The notes under the pieces: generated by a model
Told to the model about the DNA's origin: nothing
The model's database searches: none
What the model saw: the letters and a program-made list of their open reading frames with translations, nothing else
Shown here: piece by piece, positions 16,918 to 26,184 of the stretch
Layout of the letters: each line of letters begins with the position of its first letter
How positions within the stretch are numbered: position 1 is the first letter of the stretch
From: Thermosipho affectus
GTDB taxonomy: Bacteria; Thermotogota; Thermotogae; Thermotogales; Fervidobacteriaceae
DNA length: 64,000 nucleotides
Direction: 5' to 3'
NCBI RefSeq assembly: GCF_001990485.1
Contig: NZ_LBFC01000003.1
Location: 1-64,000, forward strand
Position numbers and translations under genes: made by a program

Positions 16918-17650
16918 AAATTACTAATCCACCATCCACTCCTATTACTTGACCTGTAATGTATGAGGAATCATCAGACGCTAAAAATAGATAAACCTTT
17001 GCAACTTCTTCTGCTTCTCCCATTCTTTTTAAAGGTATTTTTTCATTTAAAGCTTGTATTATTCTATCAGGAACTTTTTCCGTCATTGGTGTTTTAATAA
17101 ACCCGGGAGCTACTGCATTTACCCTAATTTGTGCACCTTTTCTTGCAAGTTCTTTTGCCCATGTCTTTGTCATACCAATTATACCTGATTTTGTTGCAGC
17201 GTAATTTGTTTGGCCTATATTTCCATATACCCCCACAACTGATGAGGTATTTATGATACTTCCTTTTCCATTCTTTAACATTATTGGTGCAACAGCCTGT
17301 GTCATGTTAAAAACACCCTTTAAATTGACATCTATTACTTTATCCCAATCTTCTTCTTTCATCTTTAACAATAAAGCATCTCTTGTAATTCCAGCATTAT
17401 TTACTAAAACATCTATTTTACCGTATTTTTCGACTATTTCGTCCACCATTTTCTTAATTGCACTTCTATCACAAACATCTAATTTATAAGTATCAATACT
17501 TTCATTTTCCTCCTTTAATTTTTTTAAATTTTCCTCAACTACATCACAAGCTATCACTTTTGCCCCTTCTTTTGCAAATAACAAGGAGGCAACTTTCCCT
17601 ATTCCACTACCTGCACCTGTAATTATACAAACTTTTCCTTCTAATTTCAT
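16916..17650 (-). CDS. fabG: 3-oxoacyl-ACP reductase FabG
   Basis: 244-residue classical short-chain dehydrogenase. The cofactor loop is TGAGSGIG (11-18), NNAG is present, the catalytic triad is in SSVVGVYGNIGQTNYAATKSG (Ser, Tyr, Lys), and the C-terminus has the DGGLVI ending typical of FabG. It reduces 3-oxoacyl-ACP with NADPH in fatty-acid elongation. No other fab genes are adjacent. The Thermotogales membrane lipid context fits, but other short-chain dehydrogenase substrates are possible. Confidence 0.85.
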   Translation of the reverse strand: MKLEGKVCIITGAGSGIGKVASLLFAKEGAKVIACDVVEENLKKLKEENESIDTYKLDVCDRSAIKKMVDEIVEKYGKIDVLVNNAGITRDALLLKMKEEDWDKVIDVNLKGVFNMTQAVAPIMLKNGKGSIINTSSVVGVYGNIGQTNYAATKSGIIGMTKTWAKELARKGAQIRVNAVAPGFIKTPMTEKVPDRIIQALNEKIPLKRMGEAEEVAKVYLFLASDDSSYITGQVIGVDGGLVI

Positions 17651-17700
17651 ATTCTAACCCCCTTAAGTTAGTCTTGTTTAACATTTTAATTATACAACCT

Positions 17701-18438
17701 CTATAACTTAAATACAAGAATAAAAATTAAAATAGAAATTGAAAAAATTAAAAATAAAGTATCCCGAATACTCCAACATAATTTATAATAGCTTTTTCTC
17801 TCAAATAACCCGTATTTTCTTGCTTGCAATGCAATTGAAATTTCTTCTGCCTTTCTTATTGATGAAACAAGAAGAGGGACGATTATTACAATTATCGCTT
17901 GAAGTTTATACTTTAGCCCTTTTTGGTCAAATTTTGCCCCTCTTGCAATTTGCGCTTTAATTATTCTATCAACCTCATCAAACAAAATAGGAATAAATCT
18001 AAAAGAAATGGTCATAATCATTCCAAAATCGTCTCTGTATCTTTTTTTTACACCAAAAAATTTTAAAAGATCAGATAACCCTCTTGAAATCAACAATGGT
18101 GAAGTAGTAAAAGTTAAAAAAGATGCAAAAAGTACAACAAATGCAAGTCTAAGTGCTATAAAAATGGACATTTCAAGTCCACTGACAAAATACTGCACTA
18201 CTGAAGCAAATAATATTAAAAACCACATGTTTTTCACAGATCTCAAATACAAAGTAAATCTAATATTTGACAAAAATGATATAAGCAAAAACACAAAAAA
18301 GAATATCAAATACCCTGTTAAATTTTGTACAAATAAAACAGCTGACACTAAAACAAAAGAAGAAATAATTTTTGTTCTTGGATCTAACGCGTGTATTATG
18401 GAATTTCCTGGTACATATCTTCCAAAAGCAAATTTCAT
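17701..18438 (-). CDS. ecfT: ECF transporter transmembrane protein EcfT
   Basis: 245-residue membrane protein with about five hydrophobic helices and the two ATPase-contact Ala-Arg motifs (AQIARGAKF near 168; ALQARKYG near 203). EcfT joins two ATPases (EcfA1/A2) and an exchangeable substrate-binding S component to import vitamins or metals. No EcfA or S component is adjacent. It lies 12 bases after the pyrophosphatase gene and may be co-transcribed with it. Confidence 0.85.
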   Translation of the reverse strand: MKFAFGRYVPGNSIIHALDPRTKIISSFVLVSAVLFVQNLTGYLIFFFVFLLISFLSNIRFTLYLRSVKNMWFLILFASVVQYFVSGLEMSIFIALRLAFVVLFASFLTFTTSPLLISRGLSDLLKFFGVKKRYRDDFGMIMTISFRFIPILFDEVDRIIKAQIARGAKFDQKGLKYKLQAIIVIIVPLLVSSIRKAEEISIALQARKYGLFERKSYYKLCWSIRDTLFLIFSISILIFILVFKL

Positions 18439-18450
18439 ATTACTCCTCCA

Positions 18451-20589
18451 TTAAAAAATGTGAAATTCCAAAAATAAAGGAGCCAAAATTAATGAAATAA
18501 CAGCCATTATTTTTATCAAAATATCCAAACTAGGTCCAACAGTATCTTTTAAGGGGTCACCAACTGTATCTCCTATCACAAGCGCATCGTGTTCTGTTGA
18601 GCCTTTCTCAAGCCCTTTAATTTTCCCCTGTTCTAAATGTTTCTTTGCGTTATCCCACGCACCACCGGCATTTGCACTAAATAACGCTAACATTATACCA
18701 CTTAACGTTGTTCCAACCAATACACCACCGACAAACTCTGTTCCAAGTAAAAATCCAGAAATTATAGGCGTAAGAACTGCAATAAATATAGGTTTGCTCA
18801 TTTGTTTAATTGCTCCTGCAGCACTTATCTTAACACATGTTTGATAATCGGGCTTTTCATCACCTGTCAAAATACCTGGCCTTTCTTTAACCTGACGTCT
18901 AATTTCATCTACCATTAATCCTGAACTTTTTACAACAGACTCTATCAAAATCCCACTAAACATAAACGGTAAAGATGCTCCTAAAATAGCTCCCGAAAGT
19001 GTTTTAGCATTTATGATATTTAAATTCAAAAGATCAAAAACGTTATTAAAAAACGTACCTGGAGATGTTTGGGAAAAAACATACGAAGCAAAAAGTGACA
19101 AAGCAGCCAATGCAGCAGAACCTATTGCAAATCCTTTACCAATTGCGGCGGTGGTGTTACCAACCATATCTAATTTATCCGTAATCTTCCTAACATCTTC
19201 CTCTAATTTTGCCATTTCACTTATTCCACCCGCGTTATCCGCAATAGGCCCATACGAATCAACGGAAACCGATGTTGCAACAAAGGAAAGCATACCTATA
19301 GATGCCATTGCAACACCGTATAGCCCTGAAAAATAATTTGCAAGCAAAATCGCTATAAATAAAAATATTGAGGGTAAAAATACACTTTTCATACCAAGTG
19401 CCAAACCACCAGATATCACAATTGCAGATCCCTGCTTTGATTTATAACTCAACTCCCTTGTAGGCCTAAAGTCATCTGAAGTGTAATATTCCGCCAATAA
19501 TCCAATAATGATTCCTACAAAGACCCCTAAAACTGAAGAAAAATATGGTGAAAATTTTCCAAATCTAAACCCAAAAATTTCCAATTTTTTTACATCTGAC
19601 AAATAATAATTAGTCAAAAGAAAATTTCCAAACAAGCTTAAAATTGCAGATAAAAACAAAGAACTGTTTAAATCTTTATGTGGATTTCCAGATCCTTTCT
19701 TTAATATTACAAAATAAATTCCAAAAATACTCCCGATCAACCCCACAGTAGTATACAAAAACGGGTAATAAATTAACTTCTTTACCGTTTCATAGTATAA
19801 ATTACCTGATAGTGTAAAAATATAAGATGCTAAAACTATAGCAGATAGTATTGAACCCACATAACTTTCTAGCAAGTCTGCACCAAGTCCTGCAACATCT
19901 CCCACATTATCTCCTACATTATCCGCAATTGTTGCTGGATTTCTTGGATCATCCTCTGGTAATTTTAACTCCGTTTTTCCCACTAAATCCGCTGCCATAT
20001 CTGCAGCCTTTGTATAAACTCCTCCTCCCACTCTATCAAACATGGCAATTATGGAGCACCCTAAAGAATATCCAGAAACAGTCATTGCAAATGGTATAAA
20101 ATTAATCCCCAAATAGTTCTTTATAATCACTAAATTTTCTTTATCAAGTTGATAAGAAAAAAGCCAAAAGACTATACCAAGCCCCAGTAGTGCAAAAGAG
20201 GCAACAGACAACCCCATAACAGATCCACCCTGGAAAGCAAGCTTTAATGTTTTGTTTAAATCACGTGTTTCACGTGCAATATTTGAAACTCTTACATTTG
20301 CCCTAGTTGCAATTTTCATTCCTATAAATCCTGCAAGTGAACTCATCAACGCACCAATCAAGAAGGAAACTGATACATACCATGCAGTTATAAAACCAAG
20401 AATTATAGCAATGGGTATAGATATTTTAAAAACAACTGCATATTCATGTGAAATAAACGCATCTGCACCTTCTCTAATTGCAAGAGAAATCTCCTTCATT
20501 TTGTCGTTCCCCTCGGATTTTTTTGTGACAAAATAAAAATTTAATAACGCAAGCCCTATCCCCAATATAGGTATCAATAAATAAACCAT
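18451..20589 (-). CDS. hppA: Membrane-bound pyrophosphatase, potassium-dependent (probably sodium-pumping)
   Basis: 712-residue membrane pyrophosphatase with about 16 helices. It shows the catalytic acidic motifs DPRNPATIADNVGDNVGDVAG and, near the C-terminus, DNAKKHLEQG and DTVGDPLKDTVGPSLD. The GNTTAAIGKG motif has Ala where potassium-independent enzymes have Lys, so this is the K+-dependent class, which includes the Na+-pumping enzymes of Thermotoga. It couples PPi hydrolysis to ion export. The start is the ATG at 20589; the ATG two codons earlier abuts the AAAGGAGGG site. Confidence 0.92.
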   Translation of the reverse strand: MVYLLIPILGIGLALLNFYFVTKKSEGNDKMKEISLAIREGADAFISHEYAVVFKISIPIAIILGFITAWYVSVSFLIGALMSSLAGFIGMKIATRANVRVSNIARETRDLNKTLKLAFQGGSVMGLSVASFALLGLGIVFWLFSYQLDKENLVIIKNYLGINFIPFAMTVSGYSLGCSIIAMFDRVGGGVYTKAADMAADLVGKTELKLPEDDPRNPATIADNVGDNVGDVAGLGADLLESYVGSILSAIVLASYIFTLSGNLYYETVKKLIYYPFLYTTVGLIGSIFGIYFVILKKGSGNPHKDLNSSLFLSAILSLFGNFLLTNYYLSDVKKLEIFGFRFGKFSPYFSSVLGVFVGIIIGLLAEYYTSDDFRPTRELSYKSKQGSAIVISGGLALGMKSVFLPSIFLFIAILLANYFSGLYGVAMASIGMLSFVATSVSVDSYGPIADNAGGISEMAKLEEDVRKITDKLDMVGNTTAAIGKGFAIGSAALAALSLFASYVFSQTSPGTFFNNVFDLLNLNIINAKTLSGAILGASLPFMFSGILIESVVKSSGLMVDEIRRQVKERPGILTGDEKPDYQTCVKISAAGAIKQMSKPIFIAVLTPIISGFLLGTEFVGGVLVGTTLSGIMLALFSANAGGAWDNAKKHLEQGKIKGLEKGSTEHDALVIGDTVGDPLKDTVGPSLDILIKIMAVISLILAPLFLEFHIF

Positions 20590-20660
20590 CAACATCCCTC
20601 CTTTTACCAAATCTTAACTTAATTATAACAAGGTTTTGTTCCAAAATTATGTACAAGTAT

Positions 20661-20689
20661 TTCCAATTTGTTAAAAAATATGATATAAT
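20661..20689 (+). promoter_or_regulatory. Promoter of the response-regulator operon
   Basis: TTCCAA (20661-20666), a 17-base spacer, then TATAAT (20684-20689) with an extended TGA just before it. It lies 50 bases upstream of the response-regulator ATG and is divergent from the pyrophosphatase gene. Confidence 0.6.
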
Positions 20690-20739
20690 GTTTCAAGAAG
20701 ATATCAGTTAACATTTGAATTTGAGAGGAGGTTCCTTCT

Positions 20740-21459
20740 ATGGGAAAAAGGAAAGTTATGGTTATTGATGATCAACCGGAAATTCTTGAATTAATTAGTT
20801 TCACGCTCGAAAAAGAAGGATATGATGTTATACCCGTCGAAGACGCTGAGAAAGCTCTTGAAGAGATTAAAGATAAAGATGTGGATATGTTTCTCGTTGA
20901 TATAATGTTACCTGGAATGGATGGCTTTGAATTTGTAAGAAATATTAGAAGTCAAGAGAAACATAAATTTACACCTGTAATCTTTTTAAGCGCTAAAGGT
21001 GAGGAATTTGATAAAGTCTTAGGTTTAGAATTGGGTGCAGATGATTACATAACAAAACCATTTAGTATTAGAGAACTCCTTGCAAGAATCAAAGCTGTAT
21101 TTAGAAGAATGCAGCTTTCCACTCAAGTAAAAGAAGAAAAACCAAAAAAGATAGTTGCGAAAGATTTGGAAATTGATGTAGATAAGTATGAGGTAAAAAT
21201 AAAGGGTAAAAAAGTTAATTTAACCCCGTTGGAATTTGATCTTTTAAGATTTCTAGCCGAAAATGAAGGGAAGGTATTTTCCAGAAACGTACTTTTAGAC
21301 AAACTTTGGGGGTATGATTACTTTGGTGACACAAGAACTGTTGACGTTCACATAAGAAGGCTTAGAACAAAAATAGAAGAAGATCCTTCGAATCCTAAAT
21401 ATATAGTAACAGTTAGAGGAAAGGGGTACAAATTTAGAGACCCTGGAAAGGAAGAATAA
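20740..21459 (+). CDS. OmpR/PhoB-family response regulator
   Basis: 239 residues. The receiver domain has the DD pair near 10, the phosphoacceptor in MFLVDIMLPGMDG, and Lys in DYITKPFS. A short linker of charged residues follows (about 124-137), then a winged helix (LTPLEFDLLRFLAENEG; DVHIRRLRTKIE). It pairs with the kinase gene three bases downstream. The partners resemble the WalR/WalK and PhoP/PhoR groups, but the signal is unknown. A strong GAGAGGAGG ribosome site precedes the ATG. Confidence 0.9.
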   Translation: MGKRKVMVIDDQPEILELISFTLEKEGYDVIPVEDAEKALEEIKDKDVDMFLVDIMLPGMDGFEFVRNIRSQEKHKFTPVIFLSAKGEEFDKVLGLELGADDYITKPFSIRELLARIKAVFRRMQLSTQVKEEKPKKIVAKDLEIDVDKYEVKIKGKKVNLTPLEFDLLRFLAENEGKVFSRNVLLDKLWGYDYFGDTRTVDVHIRRLRTKIEEDPSNPKYIVTVRGKGYKFRDPGKEE

Positions 21460-21462
21460 TTA

Positions 21463-22734
21463 ATGCTCTATTTGATAATTACTATATTTGTACTATTAAT
21501 GTCTCTCTTTGTTGTAATACACAAATTAAAGAAAATAAAAAAAGAATACGATATACTACAAATTTCCATGAAAAAAATAGAAAAATTGATAGAGGAGGAT
21601 AGGAATTCTCCTCCTCTTTATATTTCAGAAAAAATTAGAAAGAAAATAACGGCTTTAGAAGAAAAAATATATGAACTAGAGTTATCACTAAAAAACCACT
21701 TGACTATTTTAAATAATATAGTTGATCCTATAATAATAGCGAAAAAAGATGGAACTATTACATTTGCAAATATTGAAGCTCGCAATATTACAAGGCCTGG
21801 AGTTGAAGGAAGAAAACTATACGAAGTTTTTGAAGATTATTACGTAAATCAGATGTTCGAAGAAGTTCAAATCAAAAAAGATCTGAAATCCGGAGAAATA
21901 AACCTCTTTGTCAATGGTGAAAAAAGATATTACGAATTAAAAATAGTACCTGTTACACTGGAGCAAAATAACGAAAGGTATATTATAATACTCCATGATG
22001 TAACACAAGAAAGAGTTTTGGAGAATGTAAGAAAAGAATTTATTTCTAATGTTTCTCATGAACTTCGAACACCGCTTACTTCAATTCACGGATATGCAGA
22101 AGCACTTCTTGATGATTCCCTTGAAGATAAGGAATTAATAAAAAGATTTTTAACGATAATTGAATCTGAAGCCGCAAGAATGACCAGATTAATCAACGAT
22201 TTACTTGATCTTGAAAAACTAGAATCTGGAAATACTCAATTTGTATTTGAAAAAATCAACTTCACCGAGATTCTTGAACATGTAAGAAATATAATAGAAC
22301 CATTGGCAAAAGATTACAAAGTTGAAGTCGAGTTTGTCTACCCAGACAATATCGAACTTATAGGTGATAAAGATAGACTAACTCAGATGGTACTAAATCT
22401 AGTTGATAATGCGGTAAAATATACTTCTCTAAAAGAAAAAGGAAAGAAAAAAGTAACTGTTGAAGCATACAAAGAAAATGACAATATAAAACTAATTATA
22501 AAGGATACTGGCGTTGGAATCCCTGAAAAAGCACAAAAAAAGCTGTTTGAAAGATTCTACAGAGTGGATAAAGCCAGAAGCAGAAAAATGGGTGGAACAG
22601 GTCTTGGATTATCAATTGTAAAAACAATTGTAGAAAAACACAATGGTGTAATTGAGTTTTCAAGTAAAGAAGGAGTAGGAACAAAGTTTATCGTTACTTT
22701 ACCAACGGGAGGTAATACAAATGAGACCGTATGA
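21463..22734 (+). CDS. Membrane-anchored PAS sensor histidine kinase
   Basis: 423 residues. There is one N-terminal membrane helix (about 1-20), a coiled-coil linker (about 20-78), a PAS domain (about 80-185), the HisKA H-box NVSHELRTPLTSIHG near 200, and an HATPase with NLVDNAVKYT, DTGVGIP and GTGLGLSIVK. With only one helix and no external domain, it probably senses an internal or membrane cue through the PAS. It overlaps the pyrimidine phosphorylase gene by 14 bases. Confidence 0.9.
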   Translation: MLYLIITIFVLLMSLFVVIHKLKKIKKEYDILQISMKKIEKLIEEDRNSPPLYISEKIRKKITALEEKIYELELSLKNHLTILNNIVDPIIIAKKDGTITFANIEARNITRPGVEGRKLYEVFEDYYVNQMFEEVQIKKDLKSGEINLFVNGEKRYYELKIVPVTLEQNNERYIIILHDVTQERVLENVRKEFISNVSHELRTPLTSIHGYAEALLDDSLEDKELIKRFLTIIESEAARMTRLINDLLDLEKLESGNTQFVFEKINFTEILEHVRNIIEPLAKDYKVEVEFVYPDNIELIGDKDRLTQMVLNLVDNAVKYTSLKEKGKKKVTVEAYKENDNIKLIIKDTGVGIPEKAQKKLFERFYRVDKARSRKMGGTGLGLSIVKTIVEKHNGVIEFSSKEGVGTKFIVTLPTGGNTNETV

Positions 22735-24025
22735 TATTATTCTAAAAAAAAGAAATGGAGAAACTCTTAATAAGGAAGAAATAGAATACATGGTAATGGG
22801 ATATGTAAATAAAGATATACCAGATTATCAGATGTCCGCCTTTTTGATGGCAATATTTTTCAAACACTTAAACAACGAAGAAAGGGCTATTTTGACGGAA
22901 ATAATGGCAAAATCTGGTGATATGTTAGATTTATCAAAAATAGAAGGAAAAAAAGTGGACAAACATTCAACAGGTGGTGTAGGTGATAAAACAACATTAG
23001 TTGTTGCCCCAATAGTCGCATCACTTGGTGTTCCAGTCGCTAAAATGTCAGGTAGAGCTTTAGGCCATACTGGAGGTACCATTGACAAATTAGAATCAAT
23101 ACCTGGATTTAAAACTTCGTTAACACTAGATGAGTTTTTTGAAAATGTAAACAAATACAAAATAGCTGTTGTAGGACAAACTGCAAATCTTGCACCTGCA
23201 GATAAAAAGATATACGCTTTACGTGATGCAACGGCAACAGTAGACGAAGTCTCTTTAATTGCTTCAAGTATTATGAGTAAAAAACTTGCTGGTGGAGCTG
23301 ATGCATTTGTATTGGATGTAAAGGTAGGTTCAGGTGCATTTATGAAAGACATTGATTCTGCAAGAGAACTTGCCAATGCCATGGTAGGTATTGCAAAAAG
23401 TCACAACAAAGAAGCCGTTGCTGTTTTGACTAATATGGATGAACCTCTTGGTTTCTTTGCTGGAAATTCTTTGGAAGTACTCGAAGCAATTGAGACCCTA
23501 AAAGGAAATGGAGATAAAAAATTCGTTGAGTTGTGCCTTACTTTATCCGCATGGATGTGTTATCTGGCTGGAAAAGACTCTTATGAAAAATGTTATAAAC
23601 TTGCGTATGATTCTCTAAATAACGGAGACGCTTTAAATAAGTTTAAAGAATTTATAATCGCACAAGGTGGCAATCCAGATGTAGTACAAAAACCGAAAGA
23701 TATATTACCTATTTCCAACAATTTTGTAGAATTTAAGGCAAACAAAGACGGATATATATCAAAAATAAATACGGAAAAAGTAGGAGTTGCTTGTAATTAT
23801 TTAGGCGCAGGAAGAGTAAAAAAAGAAGACAAAATTGATCATTCAGTTGGTCTAGAATTTTTAAAAAAAATCGGGGATAAGGTCTCAAAAGGTGAAACAA
23901 TAGTAAAACTTTACATAAGTGAAAATAGTGATGTGGAAAGTGCCCTTAATCTTCTTAACGATGCGTATACAATAGGTGACAGCGATGTCCAAAAACTCGA
24001 TATTATTTTGGATATTGTAAAGTGA
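22721..24025 (+). CDS. Pyrimidine-nucleoside (thymidine) phosphorylase
   Basis: 434 residues with the thymidine phosphorylase signature SGRALGHTGGTIDKLES (about 109-125) and the phosphate-binding KHSTGGVGDKTT (about 80-91). It cleaves pyrimidine nucleosides with phosphate, releasing base and (deoxy)ribose-1-phosphate. The C-terminal domain (NKDGYISKINTEKVG onward) is the usual all-beta extension. It is co-transcribed with apt downstream, fitting nucleobase salvage. Bacterial Pdp versus DeoA specificity cannot be decided here. Confidence 0.92.
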   Translation: MRPYDIILKKRNGETLNKEEIEYMVMGYVNKDIPDYQMSAFLMAIFFKHLNNEERAILTEIMAKSGDMLDLSKIEGKKVDKHSTGGVGDKTTLVVAPIVASLGVPVAKMSGRALGHTGGTIDKLESIPGFKTSLTLDEFFENVNKYKIAVVGQTANLAPADKKIYALRDATATVDEVSLIASSIMSKKLAGGADAFVLDVKVGSGAFMKDIDSARELANAMVGIAKSHNKEAVAVLTNMDEPLGFFAGNSLEVLEAIETLKGNGDKKFVELCLTLSAWMCYLAGKDSYEKCYKLAYDSLNNGDALNKFKEFIIAQGGNPDVVQKPKDILPISNNFVEFKANKDGYISKINTEKVGVACNYLGAGRVKKEDKIDHSVGLEFLKKIGDKVSKGETIVKLYISENSDVESALNLLNDAYTIGDSDVQKLDIILDIVK

Positions 24026-24034
24026 GGTGAATTT

Positions 24035-25639
24035 TTGAAAAAGATATTTGTAGCATTTATACTAATCATTGCCCTTGTTTTAAGTGCACATACTATAATT
24101 TATAAAAACCACGCTTTTTATTCGCAATCTGTGTGGATTAACGAAGAAGTATTAAAACAACTAGGTTTTCGTTTTGTAAAAAACGATAAGATATTTATGG
24201 TTTTTAATAATGATCTTATTATAGGTAAAAATGGTGATTTTACGTTAAATTTTGACAAGATTTTTAAAAACGTATATCAAATTAATGATAGTCAACTATA
24301 CGTTAATATAGACTTTATAAAAGACTATTTTAAACTTAATGAATACTCATTAAATGGTCAAAAGATATTGTACGATACTCTCCCTGAACTAAAAAGTGTA
24401 AATTTTGAAAATAACAATTTATCTTTGTATTTTTCTTCAGAAATAACAAAAGAATTCTTAAAATTAGAAGTGGAAAATAGAGATTTAATCATCACTGTTG
24501 AACCTGTAAATGGGGATCCAATAGTAATAGGAAATGTTAATTTGCAAAAATCCCAAAACAAATTTTTGCTTTTTATATTAAACAACAAATTAAAGCCTGT
24601 TCCCATTACTTCATATCAAAAAAATATAGTAAAAATTGCTCTAAACTTTACAGAAGAAGAAAAAAGGGTTATAAAAGATGGCCTTATTTGGGAACGAAAA
24701 GTAGAAACATTTAACAAAGTAAAATATCTAATCAATTATTTAAGAATTGATCCAAAAAAAGTTGAAATACTACCGGTATTTCCACTTAATGGAATTGGTA
24801 CAAGAGAAGATTTAAGACAAATATTAAAAAATAACGGTTGCATTGCTGGAATAAATGCAAATTATTTTGATCCATCAAATAATTTACCTATTGATCTTGT
24901 AATAAAAGACGGCAAAATATTATCAGATAAATACGGGTTAAGACCATCATTTATACTGACATACAACAACGAGGCTTTCATAAAAAGAATAAATCTTGAA
25001 ATTAACATTTACATTGGTGATCTACTCTTTTTAGTTAAAGGTGTAAACACACTGGCAAAAGGTGAGGTATTGCTATACACAGATGAATTCGCTTTAAAGA
25101 TACCAAAGGATGAACAAAAATTATACTTCATCATTGAAAACAACAAAATAAAAGCAATTGGATATATAGATAAGGTTCCAGATGGTGACATGGTTTTATC
25201 AATTGACAAAAAATATAAAAAATATTTAAAAGATGTAAAAAGTGGAACAAAAGTAGATTTAATACTAAATTCGGATTTTCCATTTCCTATAAAACATGCA
25301 ATTGGTGCCGGACCTCTATTGGTCGAAAACGGTAAAAAACTAATAGACGGTGCAGAGGAAAAGTTGAGATATGGTAATGGAATAGCCACTTCAAAAACAA
25401 CTAGAACTATTATTGCTCTAACAAAAGAGGGGAAAGTTGATTTTATAGTAATAGAAGGATATAATAACAACGGCGGAATGGATTACGATATTGCTGCAGA
25501 TTTTCTTATATCAAAAGGATACTTTTTTGCGATGATGTTAGATGGTGGAGGATCAAGTGCTATGGTTATTCAAGATGAAGTGGTTAACCAAGATGGACAA
25601 ATACAAAGAGGTATACCAGTAGGTTTAGGAGTAAAATAA
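24035..25639 (+). CDS. Exported phosphodiester glycosidase (NAGPA) family protein
   Basis: 534 residues with an N-terminal signal peptide (MKKIFVAFILIIALVLSA). The N-terminal half (about 20-220) is a beta-rich region I do not recognise. The C-terminal half (about 250-534) is the phosphodiester glycosidase/NAGPA domain, with GINANYFDPS, HAIGAGPLLVENGK, TTRTIIAL and the hallmark MLDGGGSSAMV. Family members remove sugar-1-phosphate-type groups from glycans or act at the cell envelope. The start is TTG at 24035. It lies within an otherwise housekeeping operon. Confidence 0.85.
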   Translation: MKKIFVAFILIIALVLSAHTIIYKNHAFYSQSVWINEEVLKQLGFRFVKNDKIFMVFNNDLIIGKNGDFTLNFDKIFKNVYQINDSQLYVNIDFIKDYFKLNEYSLNGQKILYDTLPELKSVNFENNNLSLYFSSEITKEFLKLEVENRDLIITVEPVNGDPIVIGNVNLQKSQNKFLLFILNNKLKPVPITSYQKNIVKIALNFTEEEKRVIKDGLIWERKVETFNKVKYLINYLRIDPKKVEILPVFPLNGIGTREDLRQILKNNGCIAGINANYFDPSNNLPIDLVIKDGKILSDKYGLRPSFILTYNNEAFIKRINLEINIYIGDLLFLVKGVNTLAKGEVLLYTDEFALKIPKDEQKLYFIIENNKIKAIGYIDKVPDGDMVLSIDKKYKKYLKDVKSGTKVDLILNSDFPFPIKHAIGAGPLLVENGKKLIDGAEEKLRYGNGIATSKTTRTIIALTKEGKVDFIVIEGYNNNGGMDYDIAADFLISKGYFFAMMLDGGGSSAMVIQDEVVNQDGQIQRGIPVGLGVK

Positions 25640-25658
25640 AAAAACGGAGGTGCCTACA

Positions 25659-26171
25659 TTGGAACTTAAAAAATTTATAAGAGACATTCCAGACTTTCCA
25701 GAAAAGGGAATTATATTTAGGGATATTACACCGCTTTTAAAAGATGCTGAAGCATTCAAGTTTTCTATTGATAGTCTTTCGGAAAAATTAAAAGATATCG
25801 ACTTTGATATTATTGTTGCACCTGAAGCAAGGGGATTTATTTTCGGTGGAGCACTCTCATACAAGTTAAACAAAGGATTAGTTCCCGTAAGAAAACCTGG
25901 GAAATTGCCATATAAAGTAATTTCTGAAAAATATTCACTTGAATACGGAGAAGCAGAACTTCAAATGCACATTGATGCTATTTCAAAAGGACAAAAAGTA
26001 ATAATATTTGATGATGTACTTGCAACTGGAGGTACTGCACTTTCTTTAAAAAAACTAGTTGAAAAATCCGGTGGAGAAGTAGTAGCTATGTCATTTTTGA
26101 TAGAACTTAGTTATTTAAATCCAAGAAAAATCCTAAGTAACGATAAAATTATATCTCTTATTGTATACTAA
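25659..26171 (+). CDS. apt: Adenine phosphoribosyltransferase
   Basis: 170 residues. The PRPP-binding motif VIIFDDVLATGGTA and an N-terminal IRDIPDFPEKGIIFRDITPLL are diagnostic for Apt, which converts adenine and PRPP to AMP. The frame opens with a GTG inside the GGAGGTG ribosome site; TTG at 25659 is properly spaced and gives MELKKFIRD. It is close behind the glycosidase gene. Confidence 0.93.
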   Translation: MELKKFIRDIPDFPEKGIIFRDITPLLKDAEAFKFSIDSLSEKLKDIDFDIIVAPEARGFIFGGALSYKLNKGLVPVRKPGKLPYKVISEKYSLEYGEAELQMHIDAISKGQKVIIFDDVLATGGTALSLKKLVEKSGGEVVAMSFLIELSYLNPRKILSNDKIISLIVY

Positions 26172-26184
26172 AGGGGGAATTTTC

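Noticed and set aside
22828-23382. 184-codon minus-strand ORF opposite the pyrimidine phosphorylase
   Set aside because: Antisense frame of a strongly conserved enzyme; the translation has no recognisable domain.
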